The position numbers were made by a program, and so were the translations under genes. Under the pieces are notes generated by a model. The model made no database searches. It was given only the letters and a program-made list of their open reading frames with translations, and was not told where the DNA came from. 64,000 nt of DNA. Origin: Sclerodactyla briareus (lineage: Eukaryota > Echinodermata > Holothuroidea > Dendrochirotida > Sclerodactylidae). Positions 1 through 12,112 of the stretch are shown one piece after another (position 1 is the first letter of the stretch; the number at the start of each line of letters is the position of its first letter). The stretch is taken from the NCBI GenBank assembly GCA_026419785.1, contig JAODTK010000810.1:62001-126000 (forward strand), given 5' to 3'.

Positions 1-1204
1 TTACAATCCGGGTTAGAACCACAATATGACTGGCGTCGGTTGAATCAAGTTTCTCGATTGATTGATCGTCCGGGATGGATCCCCATTTTATATCACGCGA
101 CAGAATCCTCGAGAAAATTTATTCATGGAATATTACTATGAACTGTCTCAGATATTATAAAATGTCCAAATCCAACCAGTTCTGACAAAAATCTCCCGTC
201 AAAAAGTAACTGGCCTTCCCGATAATTCGACTTCTCGAAAGCCATTATAGCATACAAAACTGTACTACATCAGCTCTGATCGAGAAAGTTCTATATAATT
301 ACCCACGCGTTGTACTAGAGAAATCCAGAACCTTTATCTAACCGCCCGTATGACGCCCGCCGGCTAGACACGCGCCACAAATTAGAGCGGCATCATTCGC
401 AATACCACGGTAATTAGAGCAGTGAGGTGGGCAGGAAACGTAGTGTCCACCTGCCATGACTGAGGTCTCTGGTTCGAACCACGGTGTAGTCCACAGGACA
501 CCCAAATTTGAGTGAAATTTGAGTGAAGCTTGTTTGTCGGATGGGGACCTTACTGAAATGGCGATCACGGGAGCAGGAAATTCGCACCCTGCCTTGTTAC
601 TCCAGGGGTCACGCTCTCGAAAAAAGTAGGCGGGCTTCGCCGGTGTCCTTCCAAACCCAAAAAACTGGAGCCTCTCACCAATTTTACGATCAAAAAGGAT
701 TTCCTCAGTCAGCGGAAAGTTCACTTCGGGTGAAGCATTACACGAGGTCGTATAAGTAAGTATAGTAATAGCCGTAATTCATTGACATTACATCCGATGG
801 TGACGGGAGTCTCGAATCGGACTCCTAATATGGAGCCAGTCCTTCAGACACCGAGGTGTGCGTCAATAATGCTGTCCCCTCTATTCCGAAACAGAGGGGC
901 CTTTAGGCTGTTGCCATTGAGGGTACCGTAGCAACGCATATGTGAGTATCCCCATTCTTAGGTGGCTAGCCATATTCAATGGTCTTGATAAAATAATGCG
1001 TTGTGTTATGACAATGATGGATTTCTGTGAGCGGTCAGTGCCTCTCTCTAGTTGAGGTGGGCAGTGCCATTTCAATGAAGTGAGAATGTAACACGATTAT
1101 TACTTTGGCTGTACAAAAAGTTGCACTAGGCATATAAGTTAATTGCCATTTACGTCAACTGTTACGATGCCTTTAACCGGCTAGAGATCCAACCTTAATT
1201 GCCA
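1..1204. other. No recognisable gene
   Basis: I see no supported gene or repeat here. The only motif of note is a GGTTCGAACC box near 472-481, which resembles an RNA polymerase III B box, but no convincing A box or cloverleaf surrounds it. The ORFs in this stretch are short, overlap on both strands and have no recognisable motif. Confidence 0.4.
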
Positions 1205-1241
1205 TGTTTGGTGGGAGGGGGGGGGGGGTGGGGGGGGGGAC
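1205..1241. repeat. Poly-G tract
   Basis: A nearly pure guanine run broken by single T residues. It belongs to a recurring class of long G or C runs in this window and could form a G-quadruplex. Its true length is uncertain, because homopolymers are often miscalled. Confidence 0.7.
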
Positions 1242-1339
1242 TCGGCCATAAACCGCTTGTGACAATCTAAATATCCCCGAACAGCCAGACTAGCGTGAGT
1301 GATATGGATGGTTGAGACACTCATATTCAGCTTTAAGCT

Positions 1340-1640
1340 GCTTTTACTAGGTATCGCGAATGCGCGAATGGGCGAATACGCGATTCGCCTGGCTAAGAGG
1401 AGCGTGTCGCGTTTCGCGGGGGTTATTACTGAGGCCCACAGCTCGAATAGCGAAATAAAATTCCGCAGGGGTATGGAACGCCATCGCGATCATAACATGA
1501 TGGCGCTACACGAAGCGCAATCGGCCTTCGTGAAGCGATGTTTGTACCCTTCGGCAAGCGACTTGATTCATGTCCTGTCGCCTGATGGCAGAAATGCCTT
1601 TGCGATGCTGTGTAACCATCGCGAAGGCTCAATTCGCCCA
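1340..1640 (+). repeat. Dispersed GCGAA-rich repeat, copy 1
   Basis: This copy opens with gcttttactagg followed by several gcgaat(g/a) motifs, and has an inverted counterpart at 4,990-5,293. The two share the opening, a cluster of GCGAATGCGCGAA-type motifs, and a near-identical stretch that reads MERHRDHNMMALHEA in both copies (from about 1,471 here). Shared translation across an open frame could mean an old coding domain. However, the frame is not conserved beyond about 15 residues, so I treat it as a non-coding mobile repeat. Confidence 0.6.
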
Positions 1641-1805
1641 TTTGATGTTAACGAATCCACGCATGCATCGCGTACATCGAAGTCAAGCGGGATTAACTTG
1701 AACCAATCAAATCAGCGATATATAGTTCGATTTGCTTTCAATGTGAAACATATGCAAAATGGAAGTAGAGGCAAACGCCTCATGGCAATGGGGCGTCGAT
1801 CGAGG

Positions 1806-1862
1806 GGAGGGGGGGGGGGGTGGAACACGTCCCCCCCCCACATCATATCAATGTCCCCCCAC
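1806..1862. repeat. G-run/C-run hairpin
   Basis: A run of about twelve G is followed by gtggaacacgt and a run of about nine C, then a second C run. The two can pair as a hairpin with a short loop. The same arrangement recurs at 14,103-14,145, 14,436-14,500 and 27,443-27,500. Confidence 0.6.
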
Positions 1863-2896
1863 TTTTTTATCCTCGATGAAGACGGAATTACATGTCCGTT
1901 CACACGTATTCGTTAAGTGGCCTGTGTGCCTGAAAAATAGTGAGAAAGCAGCCTCACAAGGACCACAGTGGCCTTATTTCCGAACCTGATTGTCAAAAAT
2001 ATGCCCGTATCTGTTGTTTACCTAGTGCCTTCGCGATGCATTTTGAAGGCATATCCTGTCGAATGTGACGCTTTCATTTATGCAAGTGTTCTCACTCAAC
2101 ACATAAGTGAAACTATTCTTTAAAAAAGAAGTAGATTCACCATAAAATGTCCATTGATTATAACACGAAACGGCATTGGCATACGAGGCTTATGAGGAGT
2201 CAGACTGCTCCACCACATTATGGAAGTTGGAGCAGATATATACCGCAGGAAACCGTGCGAAACTGGCTCTTTTTTACTTTGTGGTTCTACTGGGATTGCT
2301 GCAACAAAATTCGAACAACTTTGTGATATTCAGTCAAAATTTCTGCCGAAGAAAGAAACGGGTACGAGGCAAAACGAAAATTTGTAACCTGGGTTCTCTA
2401 GAATGGGCTAAATAGTCTGACTTCCAAGCCTTTTCTCCTAGACCCCAACTGATAAGGTCCCATGAAGTCGGATTCAGGCCAATAACCAAAAGAAGAAAGC
2501 TTACTGCCCCTTGGTGGGTCAGCACATTTGGGCACAACAAAATCACATTTTTAGAGCAGGATTTGTACCTAAAGCTGAAACTTTTCAAAGGCGACGGGTA
2601 AACCCTGAGACCCCTCTCACGAGGCCCCAATAAATGTTTAGCCTTAACTAAAGTTTTTACCTTGTCGTTTTGGGCAAACATGAAATCACCTCATGTGGCA
2701 CTTACTGATTTCGCATGGCGAAATAACCGTCACCCAACAAATCATTTTGAGTTACGCTCCAGCCTGGCCAGAGTAACAAGGCTACATAGTTTGTTCACAA
2801 TTTACTAATTGTAAATATTGTAAATCCAAACTGCTTTGACTCCTGGCTCTACTTACCAAATTGCGTAGCCCTTTGAAGGAAGCCAAGTTATTCTGA

Positions 2897-3140
2897 GATG
2901 AAAAATCTGGCAAAATTGACAATAATTGTAGACAATTTGGACAGAAAGAAGCACAAGTGAAGGAAATGCACAAAATGTCTACTGACCGGCCTGAATTTTC
3001 AATCAACGACCGAAAAAACAGCACAATTTTCCGCGCGCTTTGCGCGCGGGACTGCTTTTCTGTCGTTCTACTTTACCCATTCAGGCAAATCATGTTCTGC
3101 CCAAATTCAGAAGGGTCCCGTACGCCTATGCCAGCTCATC
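2897..3140. repeat. Direct repeat pair with GCGCGC hairpin, copy 1
   Basis: This is about 240 bp, matched in the same orientation at 3,970-4,205. Shared landmarks in order are ctgagatgaaaaat, a purine-rich stretch, aaatgcacaaaatt, a cgcgcgc-ttt-gcgcgc palindrome at about 3,031-3,050, and a block ending ggtcccgta. A similar palindrome, but not the flanks, occurs at 15,237-15,256. Confidence 0.6.
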
Positions 3141-3969
3141 AGCATTTGTTTCTTCTTCAAGTTCATTATTCTGCAGTCGCCTACGATTGCATGATGACGC
3201 ATTGTTCACCGATTGCTCAAACAAGCTTGCACTGACATAACATTGGCTTTGCGTAATAGTCAATTAAGGGCGCAATTCTCCTGGCTGAAAGTTGAGGGTC
3301 CCGGGTGGTCAAGAATAAAAACACATATGTACGGAGGACTTCCAAAAGTTGGGATCACGACCCAGAAAGACTGCACCCTTGGAAATAGTCCCTAGCAGAT
3401 ACACCGAATATCGCTAATCGGCAAACTTTATTTTTCACTTTAATTTTTCAACCCCAAGTTAGGTGACCATGTAAATCTATAATATGCCCAATATAGTAAG
3501 AGTATATCACGGATACGTACATAACCAACTTAGGGCAAACCAATTATGATATTCGAGACTGGGTCGGGCCGGGTTGCAGGATAATTCGAGGATGAGAACA
3601 CGAACGAAAAATACCCAAATTCGGAGAAATAATCACTTTTGGGCAATGTAAAAATGATTTTTTTTTCTTATGAAATGTGGTGCCGAATTTTCCGCACGCA
3701 CGTAGTAATTTAAGTCGTGTTGTGTCCTATACACTGCAATGAAATCCCAAACTTTTTGGAGTCTGTGGTAAGTGCCCATTTACTGAACCTGTGAACGTGT
3801 ACCGTGCACCTGGTCAGTTATTATCGGGTGTTCGGTGGTCACAGTGATAATCATAATTTGATGACGTCTATAACGATTCAATTTTTGTCTAACCAACAAT
3901 AATCGCGTTGGAAACTGTCTTAGTCCACAAGTCCAGGTGCGGACCCCAGGGAAGATCTGGACCATTTTC

Positions 3970-4205
3970 CTGAGATGAAAAATTCGTGGAAAATTTGGGA
4001 AGGAAAAAGGCAAAGTGAAAAAAATGCCTGAATTTTTGGCTGACTTTTTCAATGAAATGCCCGGGAAACATGCACAAAATTTACGCGCGCCTCGCGCGCT
4101 CTGGTAGTTTTCGATGACTGACTTGTAAATTCGGCAAAAATTTCCCTGCTCCCAAATTGGAATGGTCCCGTATGACTATGGTTTTTCTCTTCGATCCCAC
4201 CAGGA
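3970..4205. repeat. Direct repeat pair with GCGCGC hairpin, copy 2
   Basis: Second copy of the 2,897-3,140 repeat. The central palindrome (cgcgcgcctcgcgcgc, about 4,083-4,098) and the ggtcccgta end are retained. The spacers differ, so the copies are old. Confidence 0.6.
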
Positions 4206-4404
4206 CCGTTGTGTAGACCCCTGGATCCCACGCCAAACCAGCCAGAGTAAAAAGGTAATAAAACACCAATTTTGCGATGGTAAATCATCATAGTATGCCA
4301 TGACAACTTTTTGTGTCTTTTCCTTAAATCACACATGTAGATTGGTGTTATTGAGCCTGGCAATTACCGTTTCCGTCGACTGGAGGGTATGCGAATCTTA
4401 AATT

Positions 4405-4450
4405 TTCTTGGCCGCTTCGCGCCAACCAATGGTGGCACTCCGCTTAGATG
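4405..4450. repeat. GCGGAGCGCCAC palindromic motif, copy 1
   Basis: On the minus strand this reads ctaagcggagtgccacc, then ttggttggcgcgaagc. It matches 12,683-12,728 and 55,405-55,440 on the plus strand. Each copy forms a short stem from gcggagc...gcgcc-type arms and is followed by AT-rich DNA. I infer the tip of a dispersed element. Confidence 0.5.
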
Positions 4451-4664
4451 GTCATTTGCACGCGATGGTCCCCCCCACTTTTTCAAACGCTCGACGCCCC
4501 TGCCCATGGTACTTCATAGCAAACTACTGAGTGAGGCTATGATTAGCGTAAAAAACAACGATCGTGATGCCACAGCTGAGGGAACCTGCTTAAACTGCCG
4601 CAAATAAGTAACACTCTTTTCAAAGGGTTATGCCTACTTTAGTAATTTAGGCCCATGCGCTAAC

Positions 4665-4859
4665 CTCTTGCTCAGTCAGGAGCTCAATTCTGAATGTCCT
4701 GATGCAGTCATTAACTTCTAGTTTCGAACGTTCAAGGAAAACATCACGATCGCGTTGTACATTTCTTGGAATCGAATCGACGCTGAAATTGCAAATTACA
4801 AATATAACCAGACACAGAATTGGCCTAAGAAGCCGCCGTTTTGAAAGCGCCGCTGCCAT
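4665..4859 (-). CDS. Candidate first exon of a secreted or membrane protein
   Basis: The ATG at 4,859 has a good Kozak context (A at -3, G at +4). The open frame gives 65 residues before a GT at 4,664-4,663 that reads GAG|gttagc, a plausible splice donor in phase 0. Residues 1-12 are basic (MAAALSKRRLLR) and are followed by a hydrophobic core (PILCLVIFVICNFSV), the layout of a signal peptide or signal anchor, with a likely cleavage region near DSIPR. The rest is charged, with one cysteine. I do not recognise the family. No continuing exon was found, so this may be a chance ORF; the signal peptide plus donor is the main support. The dispersed repeat at 4,990-5,293 lies directly upstream and could supply its 5' region. 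Confidence 0.35.
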
Positions 4860-4989
4860 CCTCGACTAAACTAGGCCGGCCGTGAAGAGCGCGCGAATCT
4901 CTAACGTTAATTCTCATTGGCTGTTGGGATATATCTATCCTTCGTGATGCGGCTGTGGAAACTAGATAAGATTTGCTTCGTGAAGCATT

Positions 4990-5293
4990 AACGAGGCCAT
5001 CGTGATTAGCTTGCGACGGATCGGTTTTGTAAAATTTGCCATCGCGAAGAATAATCGTCGCTTCGCGAAGGGCAAGCATCGCTTCGCGAAGGCTGACTTT
5101 TGCTTCGTGTAGCGCCATCATGTTATGATCGCGATGGCGTTCCATACGCAGGGGAACACAGAACTAGATGACAAAAAATCGCACATTCGCACATTCGCGG
5201 AGCGCGTGCCTAATGAATAGACCCATATAAATAACACAGGAGCGAAAACTAGTCTTTGTCGCGTATTCGCACATTCGCGTGCCTAGTAAAAGC
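4990..5293 (-). repeat. Dispersed GCGAA-rich repeat, copy 2 (inverted)
   Basis: Inverted partner of 1,340-1,640. Read on the minus strand it starts gcttttactagg and carries clustered cgcgaat/gtgcgaat motifs. It then repeats the block that reads MERHRDHNMMALHEA, followed by several ttcgcgaagcga units that form a degenerate short tandem. Confidence 0.6.
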
Positions 5294-6068
5294 ACCTTTA
5301 CTTACATCCAAGATGACAATGTAATAAAATCTCAATATAAAAGAATTTTGGGCTGAAGTAATTCCACAAGAACCAACAACTATCTGTAATCGCTGGCGAC
5401 AGCTGATAATTTTTATAATGCAGCCTTCCTAAGGTTCCAATAATTTGGTAGGCAGAAGTTGCCGAGCTAGGCCTGAGGTTCCTGCAAACCTGTGAAGCCT
5501 GCTTGCGATAATCCCTGTTTCTCCAAGGGTTGGGGCATGTCCTTTATAGTAGCGCATGCTAAGACAGCAGTAGTTGTGTTCACTATTGAAATGTATGAAG
5601 AGGCTCGATTATCTGGTTTAAAGTCTGACCTCCAATTATTGACCTAACCTATAACCGCACTGACGGACCGAGTTGAGTCGACCATCGTGCATGGTATTGG
5701 CGTATTTGTTTTGTGTACAGGTTGAGTTTTTGTACCTTCAAAACAAGGTGAAATTATGTACTTATGTCGGCAGTGTCGGAGACAAAATAACTTGCCAGCG
5801 CCTGACGAAAATAAGTCGCCCGCTGTTCGAACAGGGTTAATATTTGACAATTAGAATTGTCAATTTACACTTAGCTGGCCGGCAATATTTTCCACACTAT
5901 GGCACTACAACACTGGTTGACATGTTAATTATCAACACTTTGCCAGAGCCTGACAATGATCCCCCACTTTCGGAAACAGAACTAATAAGTTAGTATGACG
6001 ATTTGTAGGCTATCGTTAATTTCAGGCAATGAATTTCAGTGTTGTAACAAGTCTCTCTCATCCGAATC
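5294..6068. other. No recognisable gene
   Basis: AT-rich DNA with only short ORFs. Nothing recognised on either strand. Confidence 0.4.
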
Positions 6069-6220
6069 TCAAGTCAAGTCAAGTCAAGTCAAGTCAAGTC
6101 AAGTCAAGTCATTCACTCCCATGTCCAGTCAAGTCAAGTCAAGTCAAGTCAAGTCAAGTCAAGTCAAGTCAAGTCACAGCAAAAGCCACAGCAAAAGCCA
6201 AGTCAAGTCAAGTCAAGTCA
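6069..6220 (+). repeat. (CAAGT)n pentanucleotide repeat
   Basis: Three blocks of perfect CAAGT units (6,069-6,110, 6,127-6,176 and 6,199-6,220) are separated by short interruptions, one of which contains duplicated cacagcaaaagc. The ORFs across it encode repeated SSQVK/KSSQV and are artefacts of the repeat. The same pentamer appears in reduced form at about 8,010-8,060. Confidence 0.95.
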
Positions 6221-7904
6221 CTAACATGGATATTGATCTAACTATTACTTGTTGGTTCCTTGATAATGACCAAAGTGGTCTCTTGAAACTTGGATAGTAA
6301 GTTAAGGATACTCATAATAACAATGGTAATCTACATGTATTTTGGCCTATCAAGAACAACATAAACAGCTCCCATAAAAACCAAACGTATGTTCCCTTTA
6401 AGAGGATTAATGTAATGTCTGTCACACAGCGGCCCGTTGTAATGCCCTCACAATAATTATGTAACACTAATTTCAGCATTACGGAACAAGCGTTATTTAA
6501 AAATATTTTAGCCCAGGTCTAATATCCCCCATGAGCATTTGAAAGATCTCAATTTTGGTATTAAAAGTTTCCTTAAAATCAATCGAGGGCATTGCCATGC
6601 AAGAATCTGATTAGGTAGTTCGTGGTGCAAGGACCTAGTGACTGGGGGCCGCATTGCGCGGACGCCACGCAGCTAGCTCATGCTGCGCGGGTAGTCAGGC
6701 CTGGATGGGTCCAGGCCTGGTTGCTTGCTATAAGGAGGCCGGGTGGACTAGATCGTCGGTGATGCGGCTAGATGTCTTTCCAGGCATGGTGCTCTCATGA
6801 TAAGTTGGTGAGATTACAAGGTTTTTTCTAATTACATATGGTTAAAAGTTAATAACTTGTTCATTTTGTCACAGCAACTTTACACCGGATATGCAAAATA
6901 GTAAATTGGGCTGTTTGGCAAAACCTCCGAGTAAGGTCATCGTAGCTATGACTTTCATCACATCACCAAAGAAAGGGAGTTTTGCCACTTACTTCTAAAT
7001 TTCGAATTTGCCATATCTGAATTACGGGAGAGTTTAATACAACCTTCTTCTATTAGTTTACATTTTGACTTGCTATGTCCGTATATAAAATTACGCCTAC
7101 AATAGTTTGTGCAGCACAAGGTCAGACTAACTACTATTTGAACTGAGGGTTGGTAAACAAGAAATGTCATTTAAGAAATTGATGATGGTCTTCAATTCTC
7201 AATTCTCAACCTTAGCAGTTCACAGACTCCCCTTTAAAGTTTAAATAGATTCAAATAAAAACGAGGAGACTGGTTCTCTAATCATTGAATAGTTCATCTA
7301 GCTGAGAGTCTCGCAACGAAAGAGGCGATACAATCACGATTACGATTTTTGTTTTTTTTTTTTTCACTATTACAACTGTACTAGCGGTCCAGCGAGTTAG
7401 AGGAAGGATATAGTAGTGGTACGCAATGTACAACGGCGTGGCCAAACGCTAACATGTAAGATTGTGATATATATTAAATTATTGTTCTGTGTTTTATAAT
7501 GGAAATTGTTTATAACCAACCTCTCGGAAAATTGCTGAGAAGTGATAAATTTGTTGCGTGTTTTCTGCGTGAAAACACAACAATTTATTTTTAAAACACG
7601 AACAATATCAGAAGGAAATAAAACAACAAAGAATTGGGATGGCCAACTCAGTACTTCTCTTGTTTTTACATTTTCAACGGTACTCTACCTGTCATCTATC
7701 ACATACAATGCGTGTGTAGTGGGCTTTTTTGTGATAATGTAACGATCGTGATCGCCCTGTATAGCCTGTGCTTTGTACACCACCACAGAGAGTGGTATAG
7801 CAGGCTGTGCATGCGATACTTATATCGATTAGGCAGCAGGACCGCAGGTAGTGCAATGAATAGGCCTAATACTCGGAGGCGTAGGCCTCCGTAACACAAT
7901 TCAA
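6221..7904. other. No recognisable gene
   Basis: AT-rich DNA with a poly-T run near 7,350-7,364 and scattered short ORFs. I find no domain motif or exon pair. Confidence 0.4.
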
Positions 7905-8110
7905 AAAAACGAACGCGACTCGAGTCGCTCCAAAGACTTCAGTCTTTTTATTAGACTCGAGTCGAGAATGGTCCAAGTCCAAGCCAAGCAAGCAAAGCAG
8001 GTTGAGACTTGGGTCAAGTCAAGTAATTTTTTTTTTTTTTTACAAAGTCAAGTCAAGTGGGCGTACGCGACTCGAGTCGACTCGAGTCCGAGTCTCTGAC
8101 TTGACTTGTT
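7905..8110. repeat. GACTCGAGTC palindrome cluster with CAAGT tracts and poly-T
   Basis: Four copies of the palindrome gactcgagtc lie at about 7,918, 7,953 and 8,080-8,097. They are mixed with caagtcaagt units and a run of about 16 T at about 8,026-8,041. Palindromes at both edges with CAAGT tracts inside suggest a small foldback element related to the 6,069-6,220 block. Confidence 0.6.
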
Positions 8111-11100
8111 ACACACTTATGAATTTTGCACTAAGCCACAGATTTTTGAATTTATTTTGTAACAATGTAGGCCTATAGTATTACGGGACTAACGTCATAA
8201 CGAAAGCCTATCATAAGTACGGTACAGTATGGCCTATCGGACAGCAAGAGCTATACATCAAATTACCCTGTTTGCCGCAAAATGGGCGAGGAGCATAGAA
8301 CAACAGCCTATTTCCAACCCGCATATGTGTACCTGATGGCTAATTTGTAATACTGTCCTGATATTAATTATTAACCAACTAATTAGTTTTTTAGCTGGAT
8401 CATGATCACCCTGTCCAGTCCCATCATAGGTAAAGGCCTGAGACTTGGTCAGTTCTATTTTTTCTCTTTCTGCAGAGGTCATGGCCTAGCCCCCTTGTTA
8501 CAGATGTGTCGGGTTGCATTTCCCACGATCTAGTTAATTTGTTAATCAGTTCTTGTTTTTATTTACTATATCCTAAAATACTTCTTTGATCTTACTACTG
8601 TGATTGGAGGATGCTAATACTTTCATGAATGTATTTCGTAAGAAAGGAAGTCATGAGGTCTGTGGACAGTTAATATGTTGATATTTCCAAGAACAGAGCT
8701 CTGCACCTGCCACCTTGTGCAATGATGATATTTCCAGTCGTCCCATGGTGCAATGATATTTCAGCCCTCTGGTGCAATATGATGGTTCAGCCTCCTGCAC
8801 TTGACATTGACCAATCCATGGATAGGGTTGACTTACCATTTTTTTTTTATTAGCCAATCTGAAAGTTTATTTATTGATTGGGGCAACTTTTGATCATCCC
8901 TATGGAACTACTACTGTGTTGATGGCCTTTTTGTGGGAACTCTGTACGCAGTCCCTTATAAATGGATTATTTGTCGAGGCACTCTCAAACCAACCACCCC
9001 GTTCAAGATTCATACATCTACCCGTATTGCTATTATCACTGGGAGCAAGACAAAGTTAAGAACCTAGTAACTGCTAAGTCTAGAGAGAGGCACTGTCATT
9101 TTTGCTGTTATCAAGAATCAACTCGAGCAATTTATATCAAGAATCCTCGAGCAACTTTATCAAGAACTGTTTTTTTCTTTCATCGGGAACTTGTGATTGT
9201 GAGATTAAAAATGTTTCTCTTATTCTCAAGATTGCTTGCAGTCTTGAGACTGGAGTATATGGTTTCATCACTGGATCCAAGACACGCTCCAGCTTTATTT
9301 TTATTTTTGTGGATATCGAAACTACAATTTGGAGACTGTGAGTACTATTTAATCTTCACCCCACCACTTTGATGTCCTTCTGGGACGAGGCACGTCACTT
9401 TGAAGCACTTCCTGCCACCAACTCCGCCCGTAAGGTCTCCTATCCTTGCCCGCCCCCCGCTGGTCCACCGCCGTTACCAATTCGGTTCCTCCAGAAGACG
9501 ACAGCCCATCCTACTTCTCCTTCATATGTCCATGTTCCGCGCCGCGTACCGCGTTGTGCACATTATTCAATCTGAGTAAAATTGGCGCCGTAATGTTAAA
9601 TTGATATTTTAAAGAAGTTATCCCCATCTGTATTCTGTAATGTGATATAATGTGAATATGGAGAAACTAGAGTCCTGAGGACTAGTTTAGACTTACTTAT
9701 ATGTTCATTGTTCATATCAATCCTTGTTATGTGATTATTTGCCTTCCTCGAGTCATATTTCTCTGTTTGCGAGTTCAGTACGCTATTTAAAGTTTTGGTT
9801 AAATGTCACAACCCTCTACAGATTGGATTCCCAGTCGTCTTGAAATCTAGAACCTGTTCCCCATCAGTTTAAATTTGTTGGAAGCTGTTATTTTTAGCAG
9901 ATAGCTACAAAGGCTACATATGGGCTAGGCCTAGCTACGCGTAACGTGCATGTACCGAGAGGCGGGCAGCAGCCTAAAACTGCAGGAATGAATTAAGAGG
10001 CTTAATAATATTAGGCTAAAAAAAAATGATTGTGTCAGGTCCAAACCTGAACTTAGTCGATAAACCGACTTCCCGTGTCGGAGTTAAACAGTCCTTTGAG
10101 TTCCTTCATGTTATAAATCGCGCAAGATCGAAAACATCCAATCATGCATGTTTTTTCCCTTCGAAAAAGCATTTAGTCTACTCAATGGGAGAAGGTTGCT
10201 GTAGTACTGGGTTGTAGGTGTTGAATGTTTACTTTGCTGAGAGAAAACAACAGAACTTCTGGCTAAATCTTGACTTATTCAACAAAATAAAACAATGAAA
10301 TACATACATAACTTCCGCAACTTCCCGGGTTGTCCCAGTGTGACGTCATTCGTTATTGCGCATTGGGTTCCCCCCCAATTTCTCTGCATAATGGAACCAA
10401 CTTTGAAGGTCATAACTCCACATAGGAACATCCATTCTTGTATCCAAGCCTGCAGTTGTCCTTTAGGAATTACTCCAAAAGGGCGGGGGCAGCCTATAAT
10501 GGAATTTCGAAAAACGTAGTTCTTCACACTTACCAACGTCTCCTGTCGTTTACCTTCGTTCGGTGTTGTGCCACGTTGTTACTCGACAAGACGATTTACC
10601 TCTAGAGGCCGGGTGAAATATCCTTGCTGCACAGCCTCGTTTTGTTGTCGCGTTAATTGTGGCATTTCGCTTGCTCGGTGGGGTGAATGGTGATGTCCCC
10701 ATTGAACTAACAGCATAACAGTGCTACATCTTTGAGCACTAAGTGCGCACTGAAGCCTGAATCCCACCATGATGCGTCTGGTGCGGACTGCAAATACTGG
10801 AACACCCAGGGAAAGAGAACAAACAATCGGGAGCTGAAGTTCACTTGCGCCGTCAATCCTAAACACTGAATCAATCCACTCACGCAATCTAATGTAAGAT
10901 CGTAGGCTCGTAGCGTATAGTGTTTATGGCGGGTAGAATTGTCTCTGATTCGACTTTTGGTGGTTAAGCGGAATTTATTCCTGTCTCTCCAACGTACGTG
11001 CCGTGATTACGCGCATTGCAAAACAGCATGGATACAACATTGTAGGAATCGCACATAACAACCAGGCGGGGAGATGGTCACGTGAGTGCTAGGGATCTGA

Positions 11101-11615
11101 ATGTTGCTGTCGTGATAGGGCAAATTAGACAGGTGGCTTAGAAGGCTTCGGTTGCCTTTGCAGGGCTGGGAAGAATCCCTGGAGGACGAGAATTCGCCAA
11201 TCAAGTGCGGACTACAGTTCAGATCGGGATTAAAATAACAACTAACGGAACAAAAACTAGAGACCGTGTTTCGTCCTCATTGTAACGCATCCGTTTCGCG
11301 CATGATTCTTTCAGGTTAGCCCACGTGAACAAGAAAAACCTCTGTGACTACATAGATCCCTCAGACGCAGAGAAGATAAACCTACTCACACTATACGTAG
11401 ATAACAAATCGAATGGATATCGGGTCGGGTGTTTTTCCCCTTCATCACGTGTTTGAATACTACCAAATTATATGAAACGTATACGAAAGTGAAATTACGG
11501 CCTGGTCAATCACACGATGTCTTGCCCTAATAATACAATATTCCCCATACTCAACACGATCCTCACTCTAAATCCAGTTCGGAATCCATCCTAGGTACGT
11601 GCTCCTACGCGAGAT
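8111..11615. other. No recognisable gene
   Basis: 3.5 kb without an identified gene. The longest ORF (8,962-9,372, plus, 136 aa) has no motif I know and overlaps a second ORF in another frame. A ttggcgccg at about 9,581 resembles a retroviral primer-binding site, but no LTR pair was found, so no element is called. A minus-strand ORF at 10,579-10,887 is also unrecognised. Confidence 0.4.
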
Positions 11616-11619
11616 TGGT

Positions 11620-12083
11620 ACCTTCACTGCATGCTCTTTCGTCGCTCGACCAGGCGCGTACCGAGAGATTTGTCTTGGGGGTGGGGGGGGGTGTCAGGTC
11701 AAACTCAAGGATCGCGCCCTGCAATTGGCCTCACACCCTCCCTTTGCCAATAAGTACAATTTATGCCCTAGACTCATGCTGCTGCAGTATTTGCTGAATA
11801 CAGCTCCAAAAATTTCTACTGAACTGCAAAAAATAAGATTTTGTGCTAACATCCATTGTCATTGGGTCAGGGTGGTCTGATTCAACCCCGTGGGTAAACG
11901 CCACCTCGCTCGCCTGGTCCTTCACTACATGCCCTTCCATCCCTCGACAGATACCTTCACTGGTACTCTCGATGTACCTTTCACTGCATGCGCCTTTTGT
12001 CTCGACAGGTACTTTCACGGCATTCGCTCTCCGTCTCTCGACAAGTAACCTCACTGCATGCCCTCCGACCCTCGACCGTTACC
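11620..12083 (+). repeat. Minisatellite, about 35 bp unit, interrupted
   Basis: Units of the form ccttcactgcatgccctc followed by gtccctcgacaggta occur at 11,620 and then consecutively at about 11,918, 11,953, 11,978, 12,010 and 12,047. Between the first unit and the rest lies about 265 bp of unrelated DNA with a poly-G stretch (11,680-11,692), which looks like an insertion into the array. Confidence 0.75.
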
Positions 12084-12112
12084 CCGAATTAAGCTAGCCA
12101 ACCACTGGTCCG

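Noticed and set aside
395-510. Possible tRNA on the plus strand around the GGTTCGAACC box
   Set aside because: No A box or acceptor pairing; only the B-box-like motif fits, and such motifs occur by chance.
5995-6297. ORFs of 100 and 70 aa across the CAAGT repeat
   Set aside because: They are translations of a pentanucleotide repeat with no other coding signal.
9369-9610. LTR retrotransposon start suggested by a TGGCGCC primer-site-like motif
   Set aside because: No matching LTR, Gag or RT motif was found nearby, and the adjacent ORF has no retroviral signature.
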